Shown in pieces: positions 53,541-64,000 of a stretch of DNA of 64,000 nt. The DNA comes from Streptomyces pinistramenti. GTDB taxonomy: Bacteria > Actinomycetota > Actinomycetes > Streptomycetales > Streptomycetaceae. Within the stretch, counting starts at the first letter, position 1. Each line of letters begins with the position of its first letter. Position numbers and translations under genes: made by a program. The notes under the pieces were generated by a model. That model ran no database searches. It saw only the letters and a list, made by a program, of their open reading frames with translations, and was not told where the DNA came from. The stretch is from contig NZ_JAJCXB010000040.1 in assembly GCF_020564935.1 (NCBI RefSeq), forward strand, positions 1-64,000. Direction: 5' to 3'.

Positions 53541-53571
53541 GTCCCGGAAATGGCAACGAAAATTGCGTGTG
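53541..53571 (+). promoter_or_regulatory. Shared motif upstream of dithiol oxidase
   Basis: GTCCCGG-N4-GGCAAC-N5-TTG-N-GTG with the inner dyad GCAA-N6-TTGC (53553-53566), 40 bases upstream of the GTG at 53611. A near copy (about 24 of 29 positions) lies at 63740-63770. Probably a cluster-specific regulator site. Confidence 0.5.
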
Positions 53572-53610
53572 CGGGAGGGGGGTCGCACTCTGGCGGCGGA
53601 GGTGATCGCT

Positions 53611-54591
53611 GTGAGCGGCACGCAGGATGTGACGGGCAAGGATGCGGTGTACGACGTGGTGGTGGTCGGGGGCGGGGCCGGCGGGCTGAGTGCCGCGCTG
53701 GTGCTGGCTCGGGCGCGCCGCAGGGTGGCGGTGATCGATGCCGGGGCGCCGCGTAATGCGCCTTCGGCGCACATGCACGGGTTCCTGTCGCGGGACGGGA
53801 TACCTCCGGGCTCGCTGCTGGAGGTGGGGCGGGCCGAAGTTGCCGGTTATGGCGTGGAGGTGATCGACGGTCAGGTGGAGGCGGTCGAGCCGGGGTTCCG
53901 TGTGCAGCTGGCGGGCGGGCCGGTGCTCGGTGCGCGGCGGATCGTGCTGGCGGCGGGGCTGCGCGATGAGCTGCCTGACATTCCTGGTGTGCGGGAGCGG
54001 TGGGGCAGGGACGTGGTGTTCTGCCCGTACTGCCACGGCTATGAGGTGCGGGACGAGCCGATCGCGGTGCTCGGCGTGCATCCGGTGTCGGTGGAGCAGG
54101 CGTTGCTGCTGCGGCAGTGGTCGGATGACGTCGTGTACTTCCCGCACGGTGGTGAGCTGAGTGCGGCGGAGCGGGAGCGGCTGGCGGCGCGGGGGGTCCG
54201 GGTTGCCGAGGGGGTCGTCAAGCGGGTGGTCGTCGAGGGCGACCGGGTGCGCGGGGTGGAGCTGGCGGACGGGCGGACGGTGCCGCGGTCGGCGGTGTTC
54301 CTGTTCCCGCGGATGACGCCGAACGACGGGATGCTGGACGGCCTTGAGTGCAAGCGGGATGAGCGCGGCTGGCTGGTGACGGATCGTTCCGGCAAGACCA
54401 GTGAGCCCGGTGTGTACGCGGTCGGCAATGTCATCGATCCCCGGGCGCAGGTGGTGACCGCGGCCGGGATGGGTGCGGCGGCGGCGTTCGCGATGAATCA
54501 CGACCTGGTGGATGAGGACGTCGAGCGGGCGGTGGAGGCGCGGCGGGTGCAGCAGGAGTCGCCGGTGCCGGTGGCGGGGGATGTCTGGTAG
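53611..54591 (+). CDS. hlmI: Thioredoxin reductase-like dithiol oxidase (HlmI/GliT type)
   Basis: A 326-residue FAD enzyme. VYDVVVVGGGAGGLSAALVL is the FAD motif. VVFCPYCHGYEVRDEPIAVL holds the redox-active C-P-Y-C, and PGVYAVGNVIDPRAQVVTAA the second FAD motif. The C-P-Y-C-H-G form and short length match HlmI of holomycin and GliT of gliotoxin, which oxidise the product dithiol to the disulfide using O2 and protect the producer. It could instead be a thioredoxin reductase for the nearby thioredoxin, but the cluster argues for HlmI. GGAGGTGA precedes the GTG at 53611; the longer frame upstream is not protein-like. Confidence 0.88.
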   Translation: MSGTQDVTGKDAVYDVVVVGGGAGGLSAALVLARARRRVAVIDAGAPRNAPSAHMHGFLSRDGIPPGSLLEVGRAEVAGYGVEVIDGQVEAVEPGFRVQLAGGPVLGARRIVLAAGLRDELPDIPGVRERWGRDVVFCPYCHGYEVRDEPIAVLGVHPVSVEQALLLRQWSDDVVYFPHGGELSAAERERLAARGVRVAEGVVKRVVVEGDRVRGVELADGRTVPRSAVFLFPRMTPNDGMLDGLECKRDERGWLVTDRSGKTSEPGVYAVGNVIDPRAQVVTAAGMGAAAAFAMNHDLVDEDVERAVEARRVQQESPVPVAGDVW

Positions 54592-54693
54592 GTCGCAGGT
54601 GTCCGGTGGGCCGGCGGTGCCGGCGGTCTGCCGGTGGGCCGGGGCCCGGTGGGCGTCTCCCCCGTGGCGGCTGCCGGTGTTGCCCCTGGTGAC

Positions 54694-54726
54694 GGCCGCC
54701 CCGCAGGTGTTGCTTGCGGGGCGGCC
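54694..54726 (+). terminator. Terminator after dithiol oxidase
   Basis: A 12-bp perfect stem GGCCGCCCCGCA with a 9-base loop lies 103 bases past the stop. It separates the oxidase and thioredoxin transcripts. Confidence 0.65.
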
Positions 54727-54842
54727 GGATCTCCGGCCCGGTGATCGGCCGGTGTGGCGGTTGCCGCTGCGCCGTGCGGGCCGTGCCGCGTGTGTGCGGT
54801 GGGCGGCAGGGACGAGGAGAAGAGGAGAGAAGGGGTGGTGTC

Positions 54843-55178
54843 ATGTCGCAGTCGAAGTCCGTGGATGCGCTGACGGAGGAGACCTTTGCCGGCCGGGTGC
54901 TGGAGGCGAAGGGCAATGTGCTGATCCAGTTCTGGGCTCCGTGGTGCGGGCCGTGCCGGATGGTGTCGCCGATCGTGGCGCAGCTGGCGGCGGAGCATGC
55001 CGGGGTGCTGGATGTGGTGAAGGTCAATGTGGATGAGGAGCCGGGGCTGGCGGCGCGGCACGGGGTGTCCTCGATTCCGGCGTTCGCCGTGTACCGCGGC
55101 GGGGTGGTGCAGGAGGCGTGGGTGGGGGCGGCGCCGAAGGCGGTGCTGGAGAAGAGTCTGGCGCCGTATCTGCGCTGA
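54843..55178 (+). CDS. Thioredoxin
   Basis: A 111-residue single thioredoxin domain with the WAPWCGPCRM active site and the cis-proline loop SSIPAFAVYRGG. It is a cytoplasmic dithiol/disulfide carrier. GAGAAGGGG precedes the ATG at 54843. Being inside a dithiolopyrrolone cluster, it may keep biosynthetic thiols reduced or buffer the disulfide product, which is known to perturb cellular thiols. Confidence 0.94.
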   Translation: MSQSKSVDALTEETFAGRVLEAKGNVLIQFWAPWCGPCRMVSPIVAQLAAEHAGVLDVVKVNVDEEPGLAARHGVSSIPAFAVYRGGVVQEAWVGAAPKAVLEKSLAPYLR

Positions 55179-55239
55179 GTGCCGGTCCGTTGGCGGGCGG
55201 CTGCGTGCGCGGTGTGCGTGGCCGGGTTGCGGGAGGGCT

Positions 55240-55274
55240 GCGCCGCACGCTCCTTGTCCGGGGGCGTGCGGCGC
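55240..55274. terminator. Terminator between thioredoxin and acyl-CoA dehydrogenase genes
   Basis: A 10-bp perfect stem GCGCCGCACG with a 15-base loop, between two convergent genes. Confidence 0.6.
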
Positions 55275-55288
55275 GGTCGTGTGAGGGG

Positions 55289-56431
55289 TTACAGGCCCAG
55301 GGAGCGGCCGATGAGTTCTTTCATGACTTCGGTGGTGCCGCCGTAGATGGTCTGGACGCGGCTGTTGGTCCATTCGCGGGAGATGGCGGATTCCTTGAGG
55401 TAGCCGAAGCCGCCGTGGAGCTGGAGGCAGCGGCCTGCGACGTCGACCTGGAGTTCGGTGGTCCACCATTTGGCTTTGGCGGCGTCGGTGACCGAGAGGC
55501 GGCCGGCGTTGAGTTCGCTGATGCAGTGGTCGAGGTAGACCTGGGCGATGGTGATTTCGGTGTCCATGGTGGCGAGCTGGAAGCGGTTGTGCTGGAAGCT
55601 GCCGATGTTCTGGCCGAATGCCTGGCGGGTGCGGGCGTAGTCGAGGGTGTCGGTGAGCATGCGTTGGGCGGCGGCGACGGCGACGGTGGCGATGCTCAGG
55701 CGTTCGCGTGGCAGGCCGGCCATCATGTGGGCGAGGCCGGCGTTCTCCTTGCCGATGAGGTTGCCGGCCGGGATGCGGCAGTCGTCGAAGAAGAGTTCGC
55801 AGGTGTCGCTGGCGTGCCAGCCGAGTTTGTCCATGCGGCGGCCGCGGGTGAAGCCGGGGGTGCCGCGTTCGACGGCCAGGAAGCTGATGCCCTGGGCGCC
55901 GCGCTGGGGGGCGGTTTTGGCGGCGACGACGATCAGGTCGGCGTTCTCGCCGTTGGTGATGAAGGACTTGGTGCCGTTGAGGAGGTAGGTGTCGCCGTCG
56001 CGGTGGGCGGTGGTGCGGATGTCGGCGACGTTGGAGCCGGCGTCGGGTTCGCTCATGGCGATGGCGGCGATCGTCTCGCCTGCGCACAGGCCGGGCAGCC
56101 AGCGTTTTTTCTGCTCGTCGGTGGTGCGGGGGGCGAGGTAGGAGGCGATGACGTCGTTGTGGGCGACGAAGCCGGGGGCGGTGGCGCGGGCGTGCATGAT
56201 CTCCTGGGAGAAGACGGCGGGGAAGCGGAAGTCGCTTTCGCCGCCGCCGCCGTACTCGGTGGGCACGCCGATGCCCAGCAGGCCGGCGGCTCCTGCCTTG
56301 CGCCATACCTCGCGGCTGACGATGCCGTCCTTCTCCCACCGGGCGTGGTGCGGGAGGACCTCGCGGGCCAGGAACTCGCGGCACAGGGCGCGGAAGTCCT
56401 CGTGCTGCGGCTCGTAGCGGTCAGGGGACAT
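55289..56431 (-). CDS. hlmB: Acyl-CoA dehydrogenase-like flavoenzyme of dithiolopyrrolone pathway
   Basis: A 380-residue FAD enzyme. IAMSEPDAGSNVADIRTTAH and YLLNGTKSFITNGENADLIV are the flavin and substrate-binding signatures of acyl-CoA dehydrogenases. LQLHGGFGYLKESAISREWT and QTIYGGTTEVMKELI complete the C-terminal domain, with glutamate in the catalytic-base neighbourhood. In holomycin synthesis HlmB oxidises the cysteinyl units on the carrier protein. The ATG at 56431 overlaps the thioesterase end by 11 bases (a GTG at 56440 is also possible). It is the last gene of the NRPS operon. Confidence 0.9.
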   Translation of the reverse strand: MSPDRYEPQHEDFRALCREFLAREVLPHHARWEKDGIVSREVWRKAGAAGLLGIGVPTEYGGGGESDFRFPAVFSQEIMHARATAPGFVAHNDVIASYLAPRTTDEQKKRWLPGLCAGETIAAIAMSEPDAGSNVADIRTTAHRDGDTYLLNGTKSFITNGENADLIVVAAKTAPQRGAQGISFLAVERGTPGFTRGRRMDKLGWHASDTCELFFDDCRIPAGNLIGKENAGLAHMMAGLPRERLSIATVAVAAAQRMLTDTLDYARTRQAFGQNIGSFQHNRFQLATMDTEITIAQVYLDHCISELNAGRLSVTDAAKAKWWTTELQVDVAGRCLQLHGGFGYLKESAISREWTNSRVQTIYGGTTEVMKELIGRSLGL

Positions 56432-57208
56432 GCGGCTCACCGGTTTCTGCTCGTCGTGTGCCGTCGCCGGGGTGGCCGGTGGTGTCGGCGGCGATGAGGG
56501 CGAGGGTGTCGCGGGGGTGGTGGATGGCGGCGAAGTGGCCGCCGGGGATGGTTACTTGGCGTATTGGGCCGGTGGTGTGTGCGGCCCACTGCCGCATTGC
56601 TTCCGGTGGTGCGTAGGGGTCGTCGCGGGCGGCGATGAGGGTGAGGGGGGCGGTGGTCTGCAAGGTGGCGGCCTCGGTGGGAAAGGCGCGGCGGACGGTG
56701 TGGTCCTGGCGCAGCATCCGCAGCAGGAGGGTGCGCATGGCGGGGTGGGCGAGGACCTGGGGCGGGGTGCCGCCGTCGGCGGCGGTCTTGGCCAGCAGGT
56801 CTTCGTCGGGGAGGTCGGCGAGGTTGTCGGGGGGCTGCAGGCGGGGCGGGAGGGCTGCGGAGAGGTAGGCGCGGGCGGGGGGTTGGCCGGTTTCCTGGGT
56901 GACGGCGGCGGCGACGGCCAGGCTCAGGGTGGCGCCGAAGCTGTGGCCGAAGGTGGCGTAGGTGAGGGTGCCGCTGTGCTCGCGGGTGGTGAGGAGGTCG
57001 GCGGTCAGGTGTGCGGCCAGGGTTTTGACGAGGGCGTGGTAGTCGGTCACGGGGGTTTCGCGGGTGCGGGTGCCGCGGCCGGGGGCGTCGATGCCGTGCA
57101 GGTGGAGGCTGTGGGGGCGAGGGGCTGCCAGGGGCGGTAGAGGAGGGAGGTGGCGCCGGCGTGCGGGAAGAGGTAGAGGCGCAGCGGGGGGCGGGGTGGC
57201 GGGGTCAT
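56421..57208 (-). CDS. hlmC: Type II thioesterase of dithiolopyrrolone pathway, frameshifted
   Basis: An alpha/beta hydrolase of the NRPS-editing type. The first part reads LRLYLFPHAGATSLLYRPWQ (oxyanion-side start). After a one-base shift the rest reads SLHLHGIDAPGRGTRTRETP, YATFGHSFGATLSLAVAAAV (G-H-S-x-G nucleophile) and IPGGHFAAIHHP (catalytic histidine). The shift lies in a run of five G at 57113-57117; six would restore one frame of about 262 residues. The ATG at 57208 overlaps the GMC stop (ATGA). Since it lies inside an otherwise intact operon, sequencing error is a good possibility. It hydrolyses mis-primed or finished thioesters on the NRPS. Confidence 0.85.
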
Positions 57209-58838
57209 GTCTCGTCCTTGAGGGTGCTGAGGATTTTCTCGGCGAGCATGAGGGTGGTCAGGTTGGTGGGGGCGGAGGGGATGGCGGGGAAGAGGGAGGC
57301 GTCGATGATGCGCAGGTTTTGCAGGCCGTGGACGCGGCCTTCCTGGTCGGTGACGGCCATCGGGTCCTGGGGGGTGCCCATGCGGGCGGAGCCGGTGGCG
57401 TGCCAGCCGGGGTTCATGATGTGGCGCACGCCGCTGCGCAGGGCGCTGTGGGTGGCGACCATCCTGTCGGTCCAGAACTGGGTTTTCTCCAGCTTGGCGG
57501 CCAGGTGTGGGGAGCGCAGGAAGGTCCAGGCGCGGCGGACGCCGTGGCAGAGGCGGTCGGTGTCCTGGGGGTGGGTGCCCAGGCCGAGTTCGATGACGGG
57601 GTTCGTGTGCGGGTCGGCGGTGTCGAGGAAGACGCGGCCGCGGGAGCGGGGGCGCAGCAGCATGACGGAGAGGCCGACGACCATGGGCCAGCCCAGGCGG
57701 TCGGCGAAGCCGGGGATGGTGTGGCTTTCGACGTTGTTGAGCAGGCCCATCTGGATGTCGGTGTCGGTGTCGTAGCCGCTGGGGATGCGGGCGGCGACCT
57801 GGCGCCAGGGCAGGCCGGGGGTGCACACGCCGTCGTGGGGTTTGGACCAGATGACGACGGAGGGGTGGTCGGTGAGGTTTTCGCCGACGCCGGGCAGGGC
57901 GGCGGTGACGGGGATGCCCAGGGCGTGCAGGAGGGCGGGGTTGCCGACGCCGGAGCGTTGCAGGACGGCGGGGGTGCCGATGGCGCCGGCGCAGAGGATG
58001 ACGTGCCGGGCGCGCAGGCGGGCCGGGGTGCCGTTGTGGTCGGTTTCGACGCCGGTGGCGCGGGTGCCGGTGAACAGGACGCGGGTGACGCGCAGTTGGG
58101 TGCGGACGGTGAGGTTGGGCAGGTGGCGGGCCTGGTGCAGGAAGGTGGTGGCGGCGTCCATGCGTTCGCCGTCCGCGGTGTTGCTGGGGATGGGTCCGAC
58201 GCCGGTTTCGGTGCCGGCGTTCAGGTCGGGCAGGTCGGGGATGCCCTGGTCGTTGCATTCCTGCCAGAACGCGGCGTCCAGGGTGTGCAGGGCGGTGCGC
58301 GGGGTGCGGTGGACGGGCAGCGGGCCGCGGGTGCCGTGCAGGGGGCCGGGGTGGTCGGTGTCGGTCTCGGTGGCCTTGTAGAAGGGCAGGACGTCGCTCC
58401 AGGACCAGCCGGGGTTGCCGTGGGCGGTCCACTGGTCGAAGTCGCGGGGCAGGCCGCGCATGGCGATGGCGCCGTTGACGGCGGAGCCGCCGCCGATGAC
58501 TTTGCCCAGCTGGTAGGGGAAGCGTTCGAACAGGGCGCGGGCGGCGGGGCGTTCGGGGATCCGGCCGGGGGTGGTGGCGTTGATGAGGTCGTCCAGGCGG
58601 GTGCTGGTGCGCAGGTGGGCGCGGTAGTCCCAGTTGTAGCCGCTCAGGATGAGGCGGCCGGCGTCGGCGAGGGGGTGGCTTGGGGGGCGGGGGGTGGGCT
58701 GGTCGGTGCCGGCTTCCAGGAGGAGGACGGTTTTGCCCTGGGTGGCGAGGCGGGCGGCGGTGACGGTGCCGGCGGAGCCGCCGCCGACGATGACGTATTC
58801 CCACTCGCGTTCGGCCGTATCCGCCGGGTCGTGGGGGC

Positions 58839-58842
<4 letters not shown>
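57205..58842 (-). CDS. hlmD: GMC-family oxidoreductase of dithiolopyrrolone pathway
   Basis: A 545-residue glucose-methanol-choline flavoenzyme. YVIVGGGSAGTVTAARLATQ is the FAD motif. LGKVIGGGSAVNGAIAMRGL is GMC signature 1, GAIGTPAVLQRSGVG signature 2, and NPGWHATGSARMGT with PSAPTNLTTLMLAEKI carries the catalytic histidine/asparagine region. HlmD is one of the flavoenzymes that oxidise the Cys-Cys backbone to the ene-dithiol bicycle. The ATG at 58842 overlaps the NRPS stop (ATGA). Confidence 0.92.
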
Positions 58843-62276
<3,434 letters not shown>

Positions 62277-62549
62277 CAGCTTCCCGCCTCTCATCGGTGG
62301 CGCGTACGGCCTGGTGCTGCCGGCCGCGGCCGCAGTGCGTGGACCGCGGTACGTGGATGGAGCGGCCGCCCGCGTAGACGGGTGCGCGCCGCGCGGCGTG
62401 TGCCGTCGTTCGCGGGCGTGCTCGTTGCGCCCGGTGTCCGCGCTCTCGCGTCCGCATTCCGTATCCGCATTCCGCTTTCGCGTTCACTCGCGTTCACGTT
62501 TGCGTTTGTGTTTGTGTTTGCGTGGGTGGGCGCGGTGCGCGGGTGCGGA

Positions 62550-62581
62550 ATTTCCGGTGGCCTGGATTTCCGGTGTCCTGG
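62550..62581. repeat. 16-bp tandem repeat in NRPS/decarboxylase control region
   Basis: ATTTCCGGTGGCCTGG is followed directly by ATTTCCGGTGTCCTGG (one mismatch). Tandem sites of this size often bind large LuxR or SARP regulators. An inverted, slightly imperfect copy of part of it (GGCCACCGGAATTC) ends at 62599. Confidence 0.55.
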
Positions 62582-62906
62582 CAGCGGCCACCGGAATTCA
62601 CGGGCAGTCACGGCGAAGATAGGAGCGGGCGCACGTGACCTCAATACGGTGCCACCGAAGGGCCGACCGAAGGATTGCCCGCGGCGGGCCGAAGTCTCAC
62701 CGAAGGGCCTTGGTTCACCGGCCGAAGCCGGGCCGCAGGGGCGGGGTTTGTGCTGGTCACGGGGTTTCGGGGCGGGTGGTGCGGGGGCGGCGTGGTTTGC
62801 GCCGGGTTCCTTTATGGAGTCTATAAGGATTCCTTGGCGGCAGGGAAAGCGGTCTGTGGCGGGCCGTCAGGAGAGCGTACTCGAATCCCGCTTGAGCCTA
62901 ACCGGA

Positions 62907-62920
62907 ACCTGTCTGCAGGT
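62907..62920 (+). promoter_or_regulatory. ACCTG-TCTG-CAGGT dyad upstream of decarboxylase
   Basis: Perfect 5-bp arms around TCTG, 36 bases before the start codon. A possible operator; no known class assigned. Confidence 0.35.
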
Positions 62921-62956
62921 GCCTGGTCCGGCATTGACCGGGGCGGCCGCGTGGGC

Positions 62957-63556
62957 ATGATGGAGCGCATGGAAAAGCCACATCCCCCGGACCTCGGCGG
63001 AAAACGCATCCTGATCGGCGCCACCGGCTCCATAGCGGTCGCCCAGCTTCCCGTTTATATCGGCGCGATGCGCCGGCACATCGCGGGCAGCAGCTTCACC
63101 GTGCTGATGACGCACACCGCCGCGAAGTTCCTCTCCCCCGCCGCGGCGGGCCTGTGTGCCGAACGCGTCGTGGCCGGTGAGTCCCCGGCCGACTGGCCCA
63201 CCGACAAGCCCTCGCGTCTGGCCGCCGACCACGATCTGGTGGCCGTCCTGCCGGCCACCGCCCACACGCTCGCCGCCGCTGCCACCGGCGCTGCCCCCAA
63301 CCGCCTGATGACCGTCGCCCTGTCGGTCGGGTACCCCGTCATCTACTTTCCCGTCATGGGCGCCCAGATGTGGCACAGGCCCGCGGTCCAGCGCAACATC
63401 GCCCAGATCCGCGCGGACGGCCATCTCGTCAACGAGCCTCTGTGGCACGACAGTTACGACGTCTCCTCCGGCGCCACCAGCCACCATCCCGCCCTGCCCG
63501 CACCGCAGGACGTGGCCCGGGCCGTCGGCGGTCTGCTCGCCGCGCCGCGGGGCTGA
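62957..63556 (+). CDS. hlmF: PPC-DC-type flavoprotein decarboxylase of dithiolopyrrolone pathway
   Basis: A 199-residue FMN protein of the phosphopantothenoylcysteine decarboxylase/EpiD family. KRILIGATGSIAVAQLPVYI is the nucleotide-binding start. LLVTHTA-like VLMTHTAAKFLSP, AVLPATAHTLAAAATGAAPN (P-A-S/T-A-N/H-T) and YFPVMGAQMWHRPAVQRNI (P-x-M-x-x-x-M-W) are the family motifs. HlmF decarboxylates the C-terminal cysteine oxidatively to the ene-thiol, forming one ring sulfur. The start could be ATG 62957, 62960 or 62969; the last has GGAG before it. It is divergent from the NRPS operon. Confidence 0.92.
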   Translation: MMERMEKPHPPDLGGKRILIGATGSIAVAQLPVYIGAMRRHIAGSSFTVLMTHTAAKFLSPAAAGLCAERVVAGESPADWPTDKPSRLAADHDLVAVLPATAHTLAAAATGAAPNRLMTVALSVGYPVIYFPVMGAQMWHRPAVQRNIAQIRADGHLVNEPLWHDSYDVSSGATSHHPALPAPQDVARAVGGLLAAPRG

Positions 63557-63872
63557 AGGGGCGCGGCGGGCGCCGGGGGCCGCCTCGTGCCACCGGTGCG
63601 CGGTGACCGGGGGCGGCCGGGCGCGGTGGCCGGGGGCGGGCCCGGCGGTGTGCGGGGCGGCGTCGAACTGCCGGTTGCGGGCGGGGGGTTGGCCGGACGG
63701 CGGGCGGGGTGCGGGGGGGCGGGCGCTTGTGGTCTCCGCGTCCCGGTATCGGCAACAAATGTTGTGTGCCTGTCACGGCTGGTTCCAGCATGGGCCTGTG
63801 GTGACCACCACGGTCACGTGGTGGATTGCCGGGCGTCCGTGCCCAGCGCGCGGCTGACGAGGGGGCCAGGAC
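63557..63872. other. Intergenic stretch with promoter for the next gene
   Basis: GC-rich, no gene. It contains the shared motif at 63740-63770 and, after it, a GGTGACCACCACGGTCACGTG-like dyad region near 63797-63818 (GTGACC...GGTCAC). Confidence 0.4.
63740..63770 (+). promoter_or_regulatory. Second copy of the dithiol-oxidase upstream motif
   Basis: GTCCCGGTATCGGCAACAAA and TGTTGTGTG with inner dyad GCAA-N6-TTGT, matching 53541-53571 at about 24 of 29 positions, 103 bases before the ATG at 63873. This links the truncated gene to the dithiol oxidase gene in regulation. Confidence 0.5.
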
Positions 63873-64000
63873 ATGGCGGTGGCGTGGGAGCGGCCGGGTG
63901 CAGCGGCGCTGCCGGCGTCCGGCGGGCCGGGTGCCCGTGCCGTGGCCGCCGTGGGCCCCGGGGCCGGTGCCGCCTTCGCTCCCGGCGTTGGTGTGCCGGG
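63873..64000 (+). CDS. Truncated gene at window edge
   Basis: An open frame from ATG 63873 (GAGGGGGC upstream) runs off the window: MAVAWERPGAAALPASGGPG and an A/G/P-rich continuation. Too little is present to assign a family. It shares an upstream motif with the dithiol oxidase gene, so it probably belongs to the dithiolopyrrolone cluster. Confidence 0.45.
   Translation, partial: MAVAWERPGAAALPASGGPGARAVAAVGPGAGAAFAPGVGVP

Larger units (their letters stand above)
62277..62956. other. Divergent control region of the dithiolopyrrolone operons
   Basis: A 680-base gap between the divergent NRPS and decarboxylase genes. It contains a low-complexity run of GTTTGCGTTTGTG-like steps (about 62450-62525), the 2x16-bp tandem repeat at 62550-62581, an AT-rich patch (TTTATGGAGTCTATAAGGAT, 62813-62832) that may be a promoter, and the dyad at 62907-62920. 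No gene seen; frames here are shadows. Confidence 0.5.

Noticed and set aside
53541..53571. SigR-type promoter (GGAA-N18-GTT) for the dithiol oxidase
   Set aside because: GGAAAT is present but no GTT at the right spacing, and the second copy of the motif lacks GGAA.
62450..62525. Iteron-type replication origin (GTTTGCGTTTGTG run)
   Set aside because: It is a low-complexity, irregular run without a conserved unit, and the location between divergent pathway operons argues for promoter DNA.

Overview
The window is GC-rich actinobacterial DNA, almost certainly Streptomyces. Codon third positions are strongly G/C, genes overlap by ATGA/GTGA, GTG starts are common, and the gene content (snapalysin, GH18 chitinase, SoxR with a four-cysteine cluster, large LuxR regulators, long-form argG) is typical of that genus. 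The first 110 bases are five consecutive hairpins with three-base loops, which is how Streptomyces linear-replicon telomeres are built. The first gene is a DEAH helicase of the kind found beside such ends, and at 17.5-20.3 kb lies an operon resembling the telomere-maintenance pair tap/tpg. I therefore read the window as the left end of a linear chromosome or linear plasmid, with base 1 at or very near the physical end.

Layout. 0-24 kb is a subtelomeric accessory zone. Intact genes (helicase, glycosyltransferase, nucleotidyltransferase-like protein, ferredoxin/P450 set, secreted protease, beta-lactamase-fold hydrolase, chitinase, DUF402 protein, telomere operon, argG) are separated by decayed pieces of IS5-, ISL3- and IS21-type transposases and of narG, an AraC-type regulator and an anti-sigma ATPase. 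24-37 kb holds MFS and Nramp transporters and then a block, all on the minus strand, for an unidentified amino-acid-derived product: aminotransferases, ATP-grasp ligase, cupin, Ldh-type dehydrogenase, VOC protein, LhgO-like oxidase, HAD phosphatase, discoidin-like protein and a DUF849/BKACE-like enzyme. A short secreted peptide gene and a LuxR-type regulator follow. 39.8-45.8 kb is a plus-strand cassette of two class III aminotransferases (one without its catalytic lysine), a thermostable-hemolysin-family protein, an AMP-forming ligase and a TauD-type dioxygenase.

45.9-64 kb is a dithiolopyrrolone (holomycin/thiolutin-type) cluster. The minus-strand operon encodes a Cy-A-T NRPS, GMC oxidoreductase, thioesterase and acyl-CoA dehydrogenase. 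The plus strand carries a PPC-DC-type decarboxylase, a CxxC dithiol oxidase and a thioredoxin. Around these are a SoxR sensor divergent from an MFS exporter, a GntR regulator, a giant LuxR regulator and a type-B carboxylesterase. By precedent the NRPS makes the Cys-Cys scaffold, the flavoenzymes oxidise and decarboxylate it, and the dithiol oxidase closes the protective disulfide. SoxR is well placed to induce the exporter when the redox-active product builds up. No obvious N-acyltransferase of the HlmA type or stand-alone condensation protein is visible, so the cluster probably continues past base 64000.

Two genes (ferredoxin reductase, dithiolopyrrolone thioesterase) are each broken by one base in a G/C homopolymer, which could be sequencing error or real mutation.
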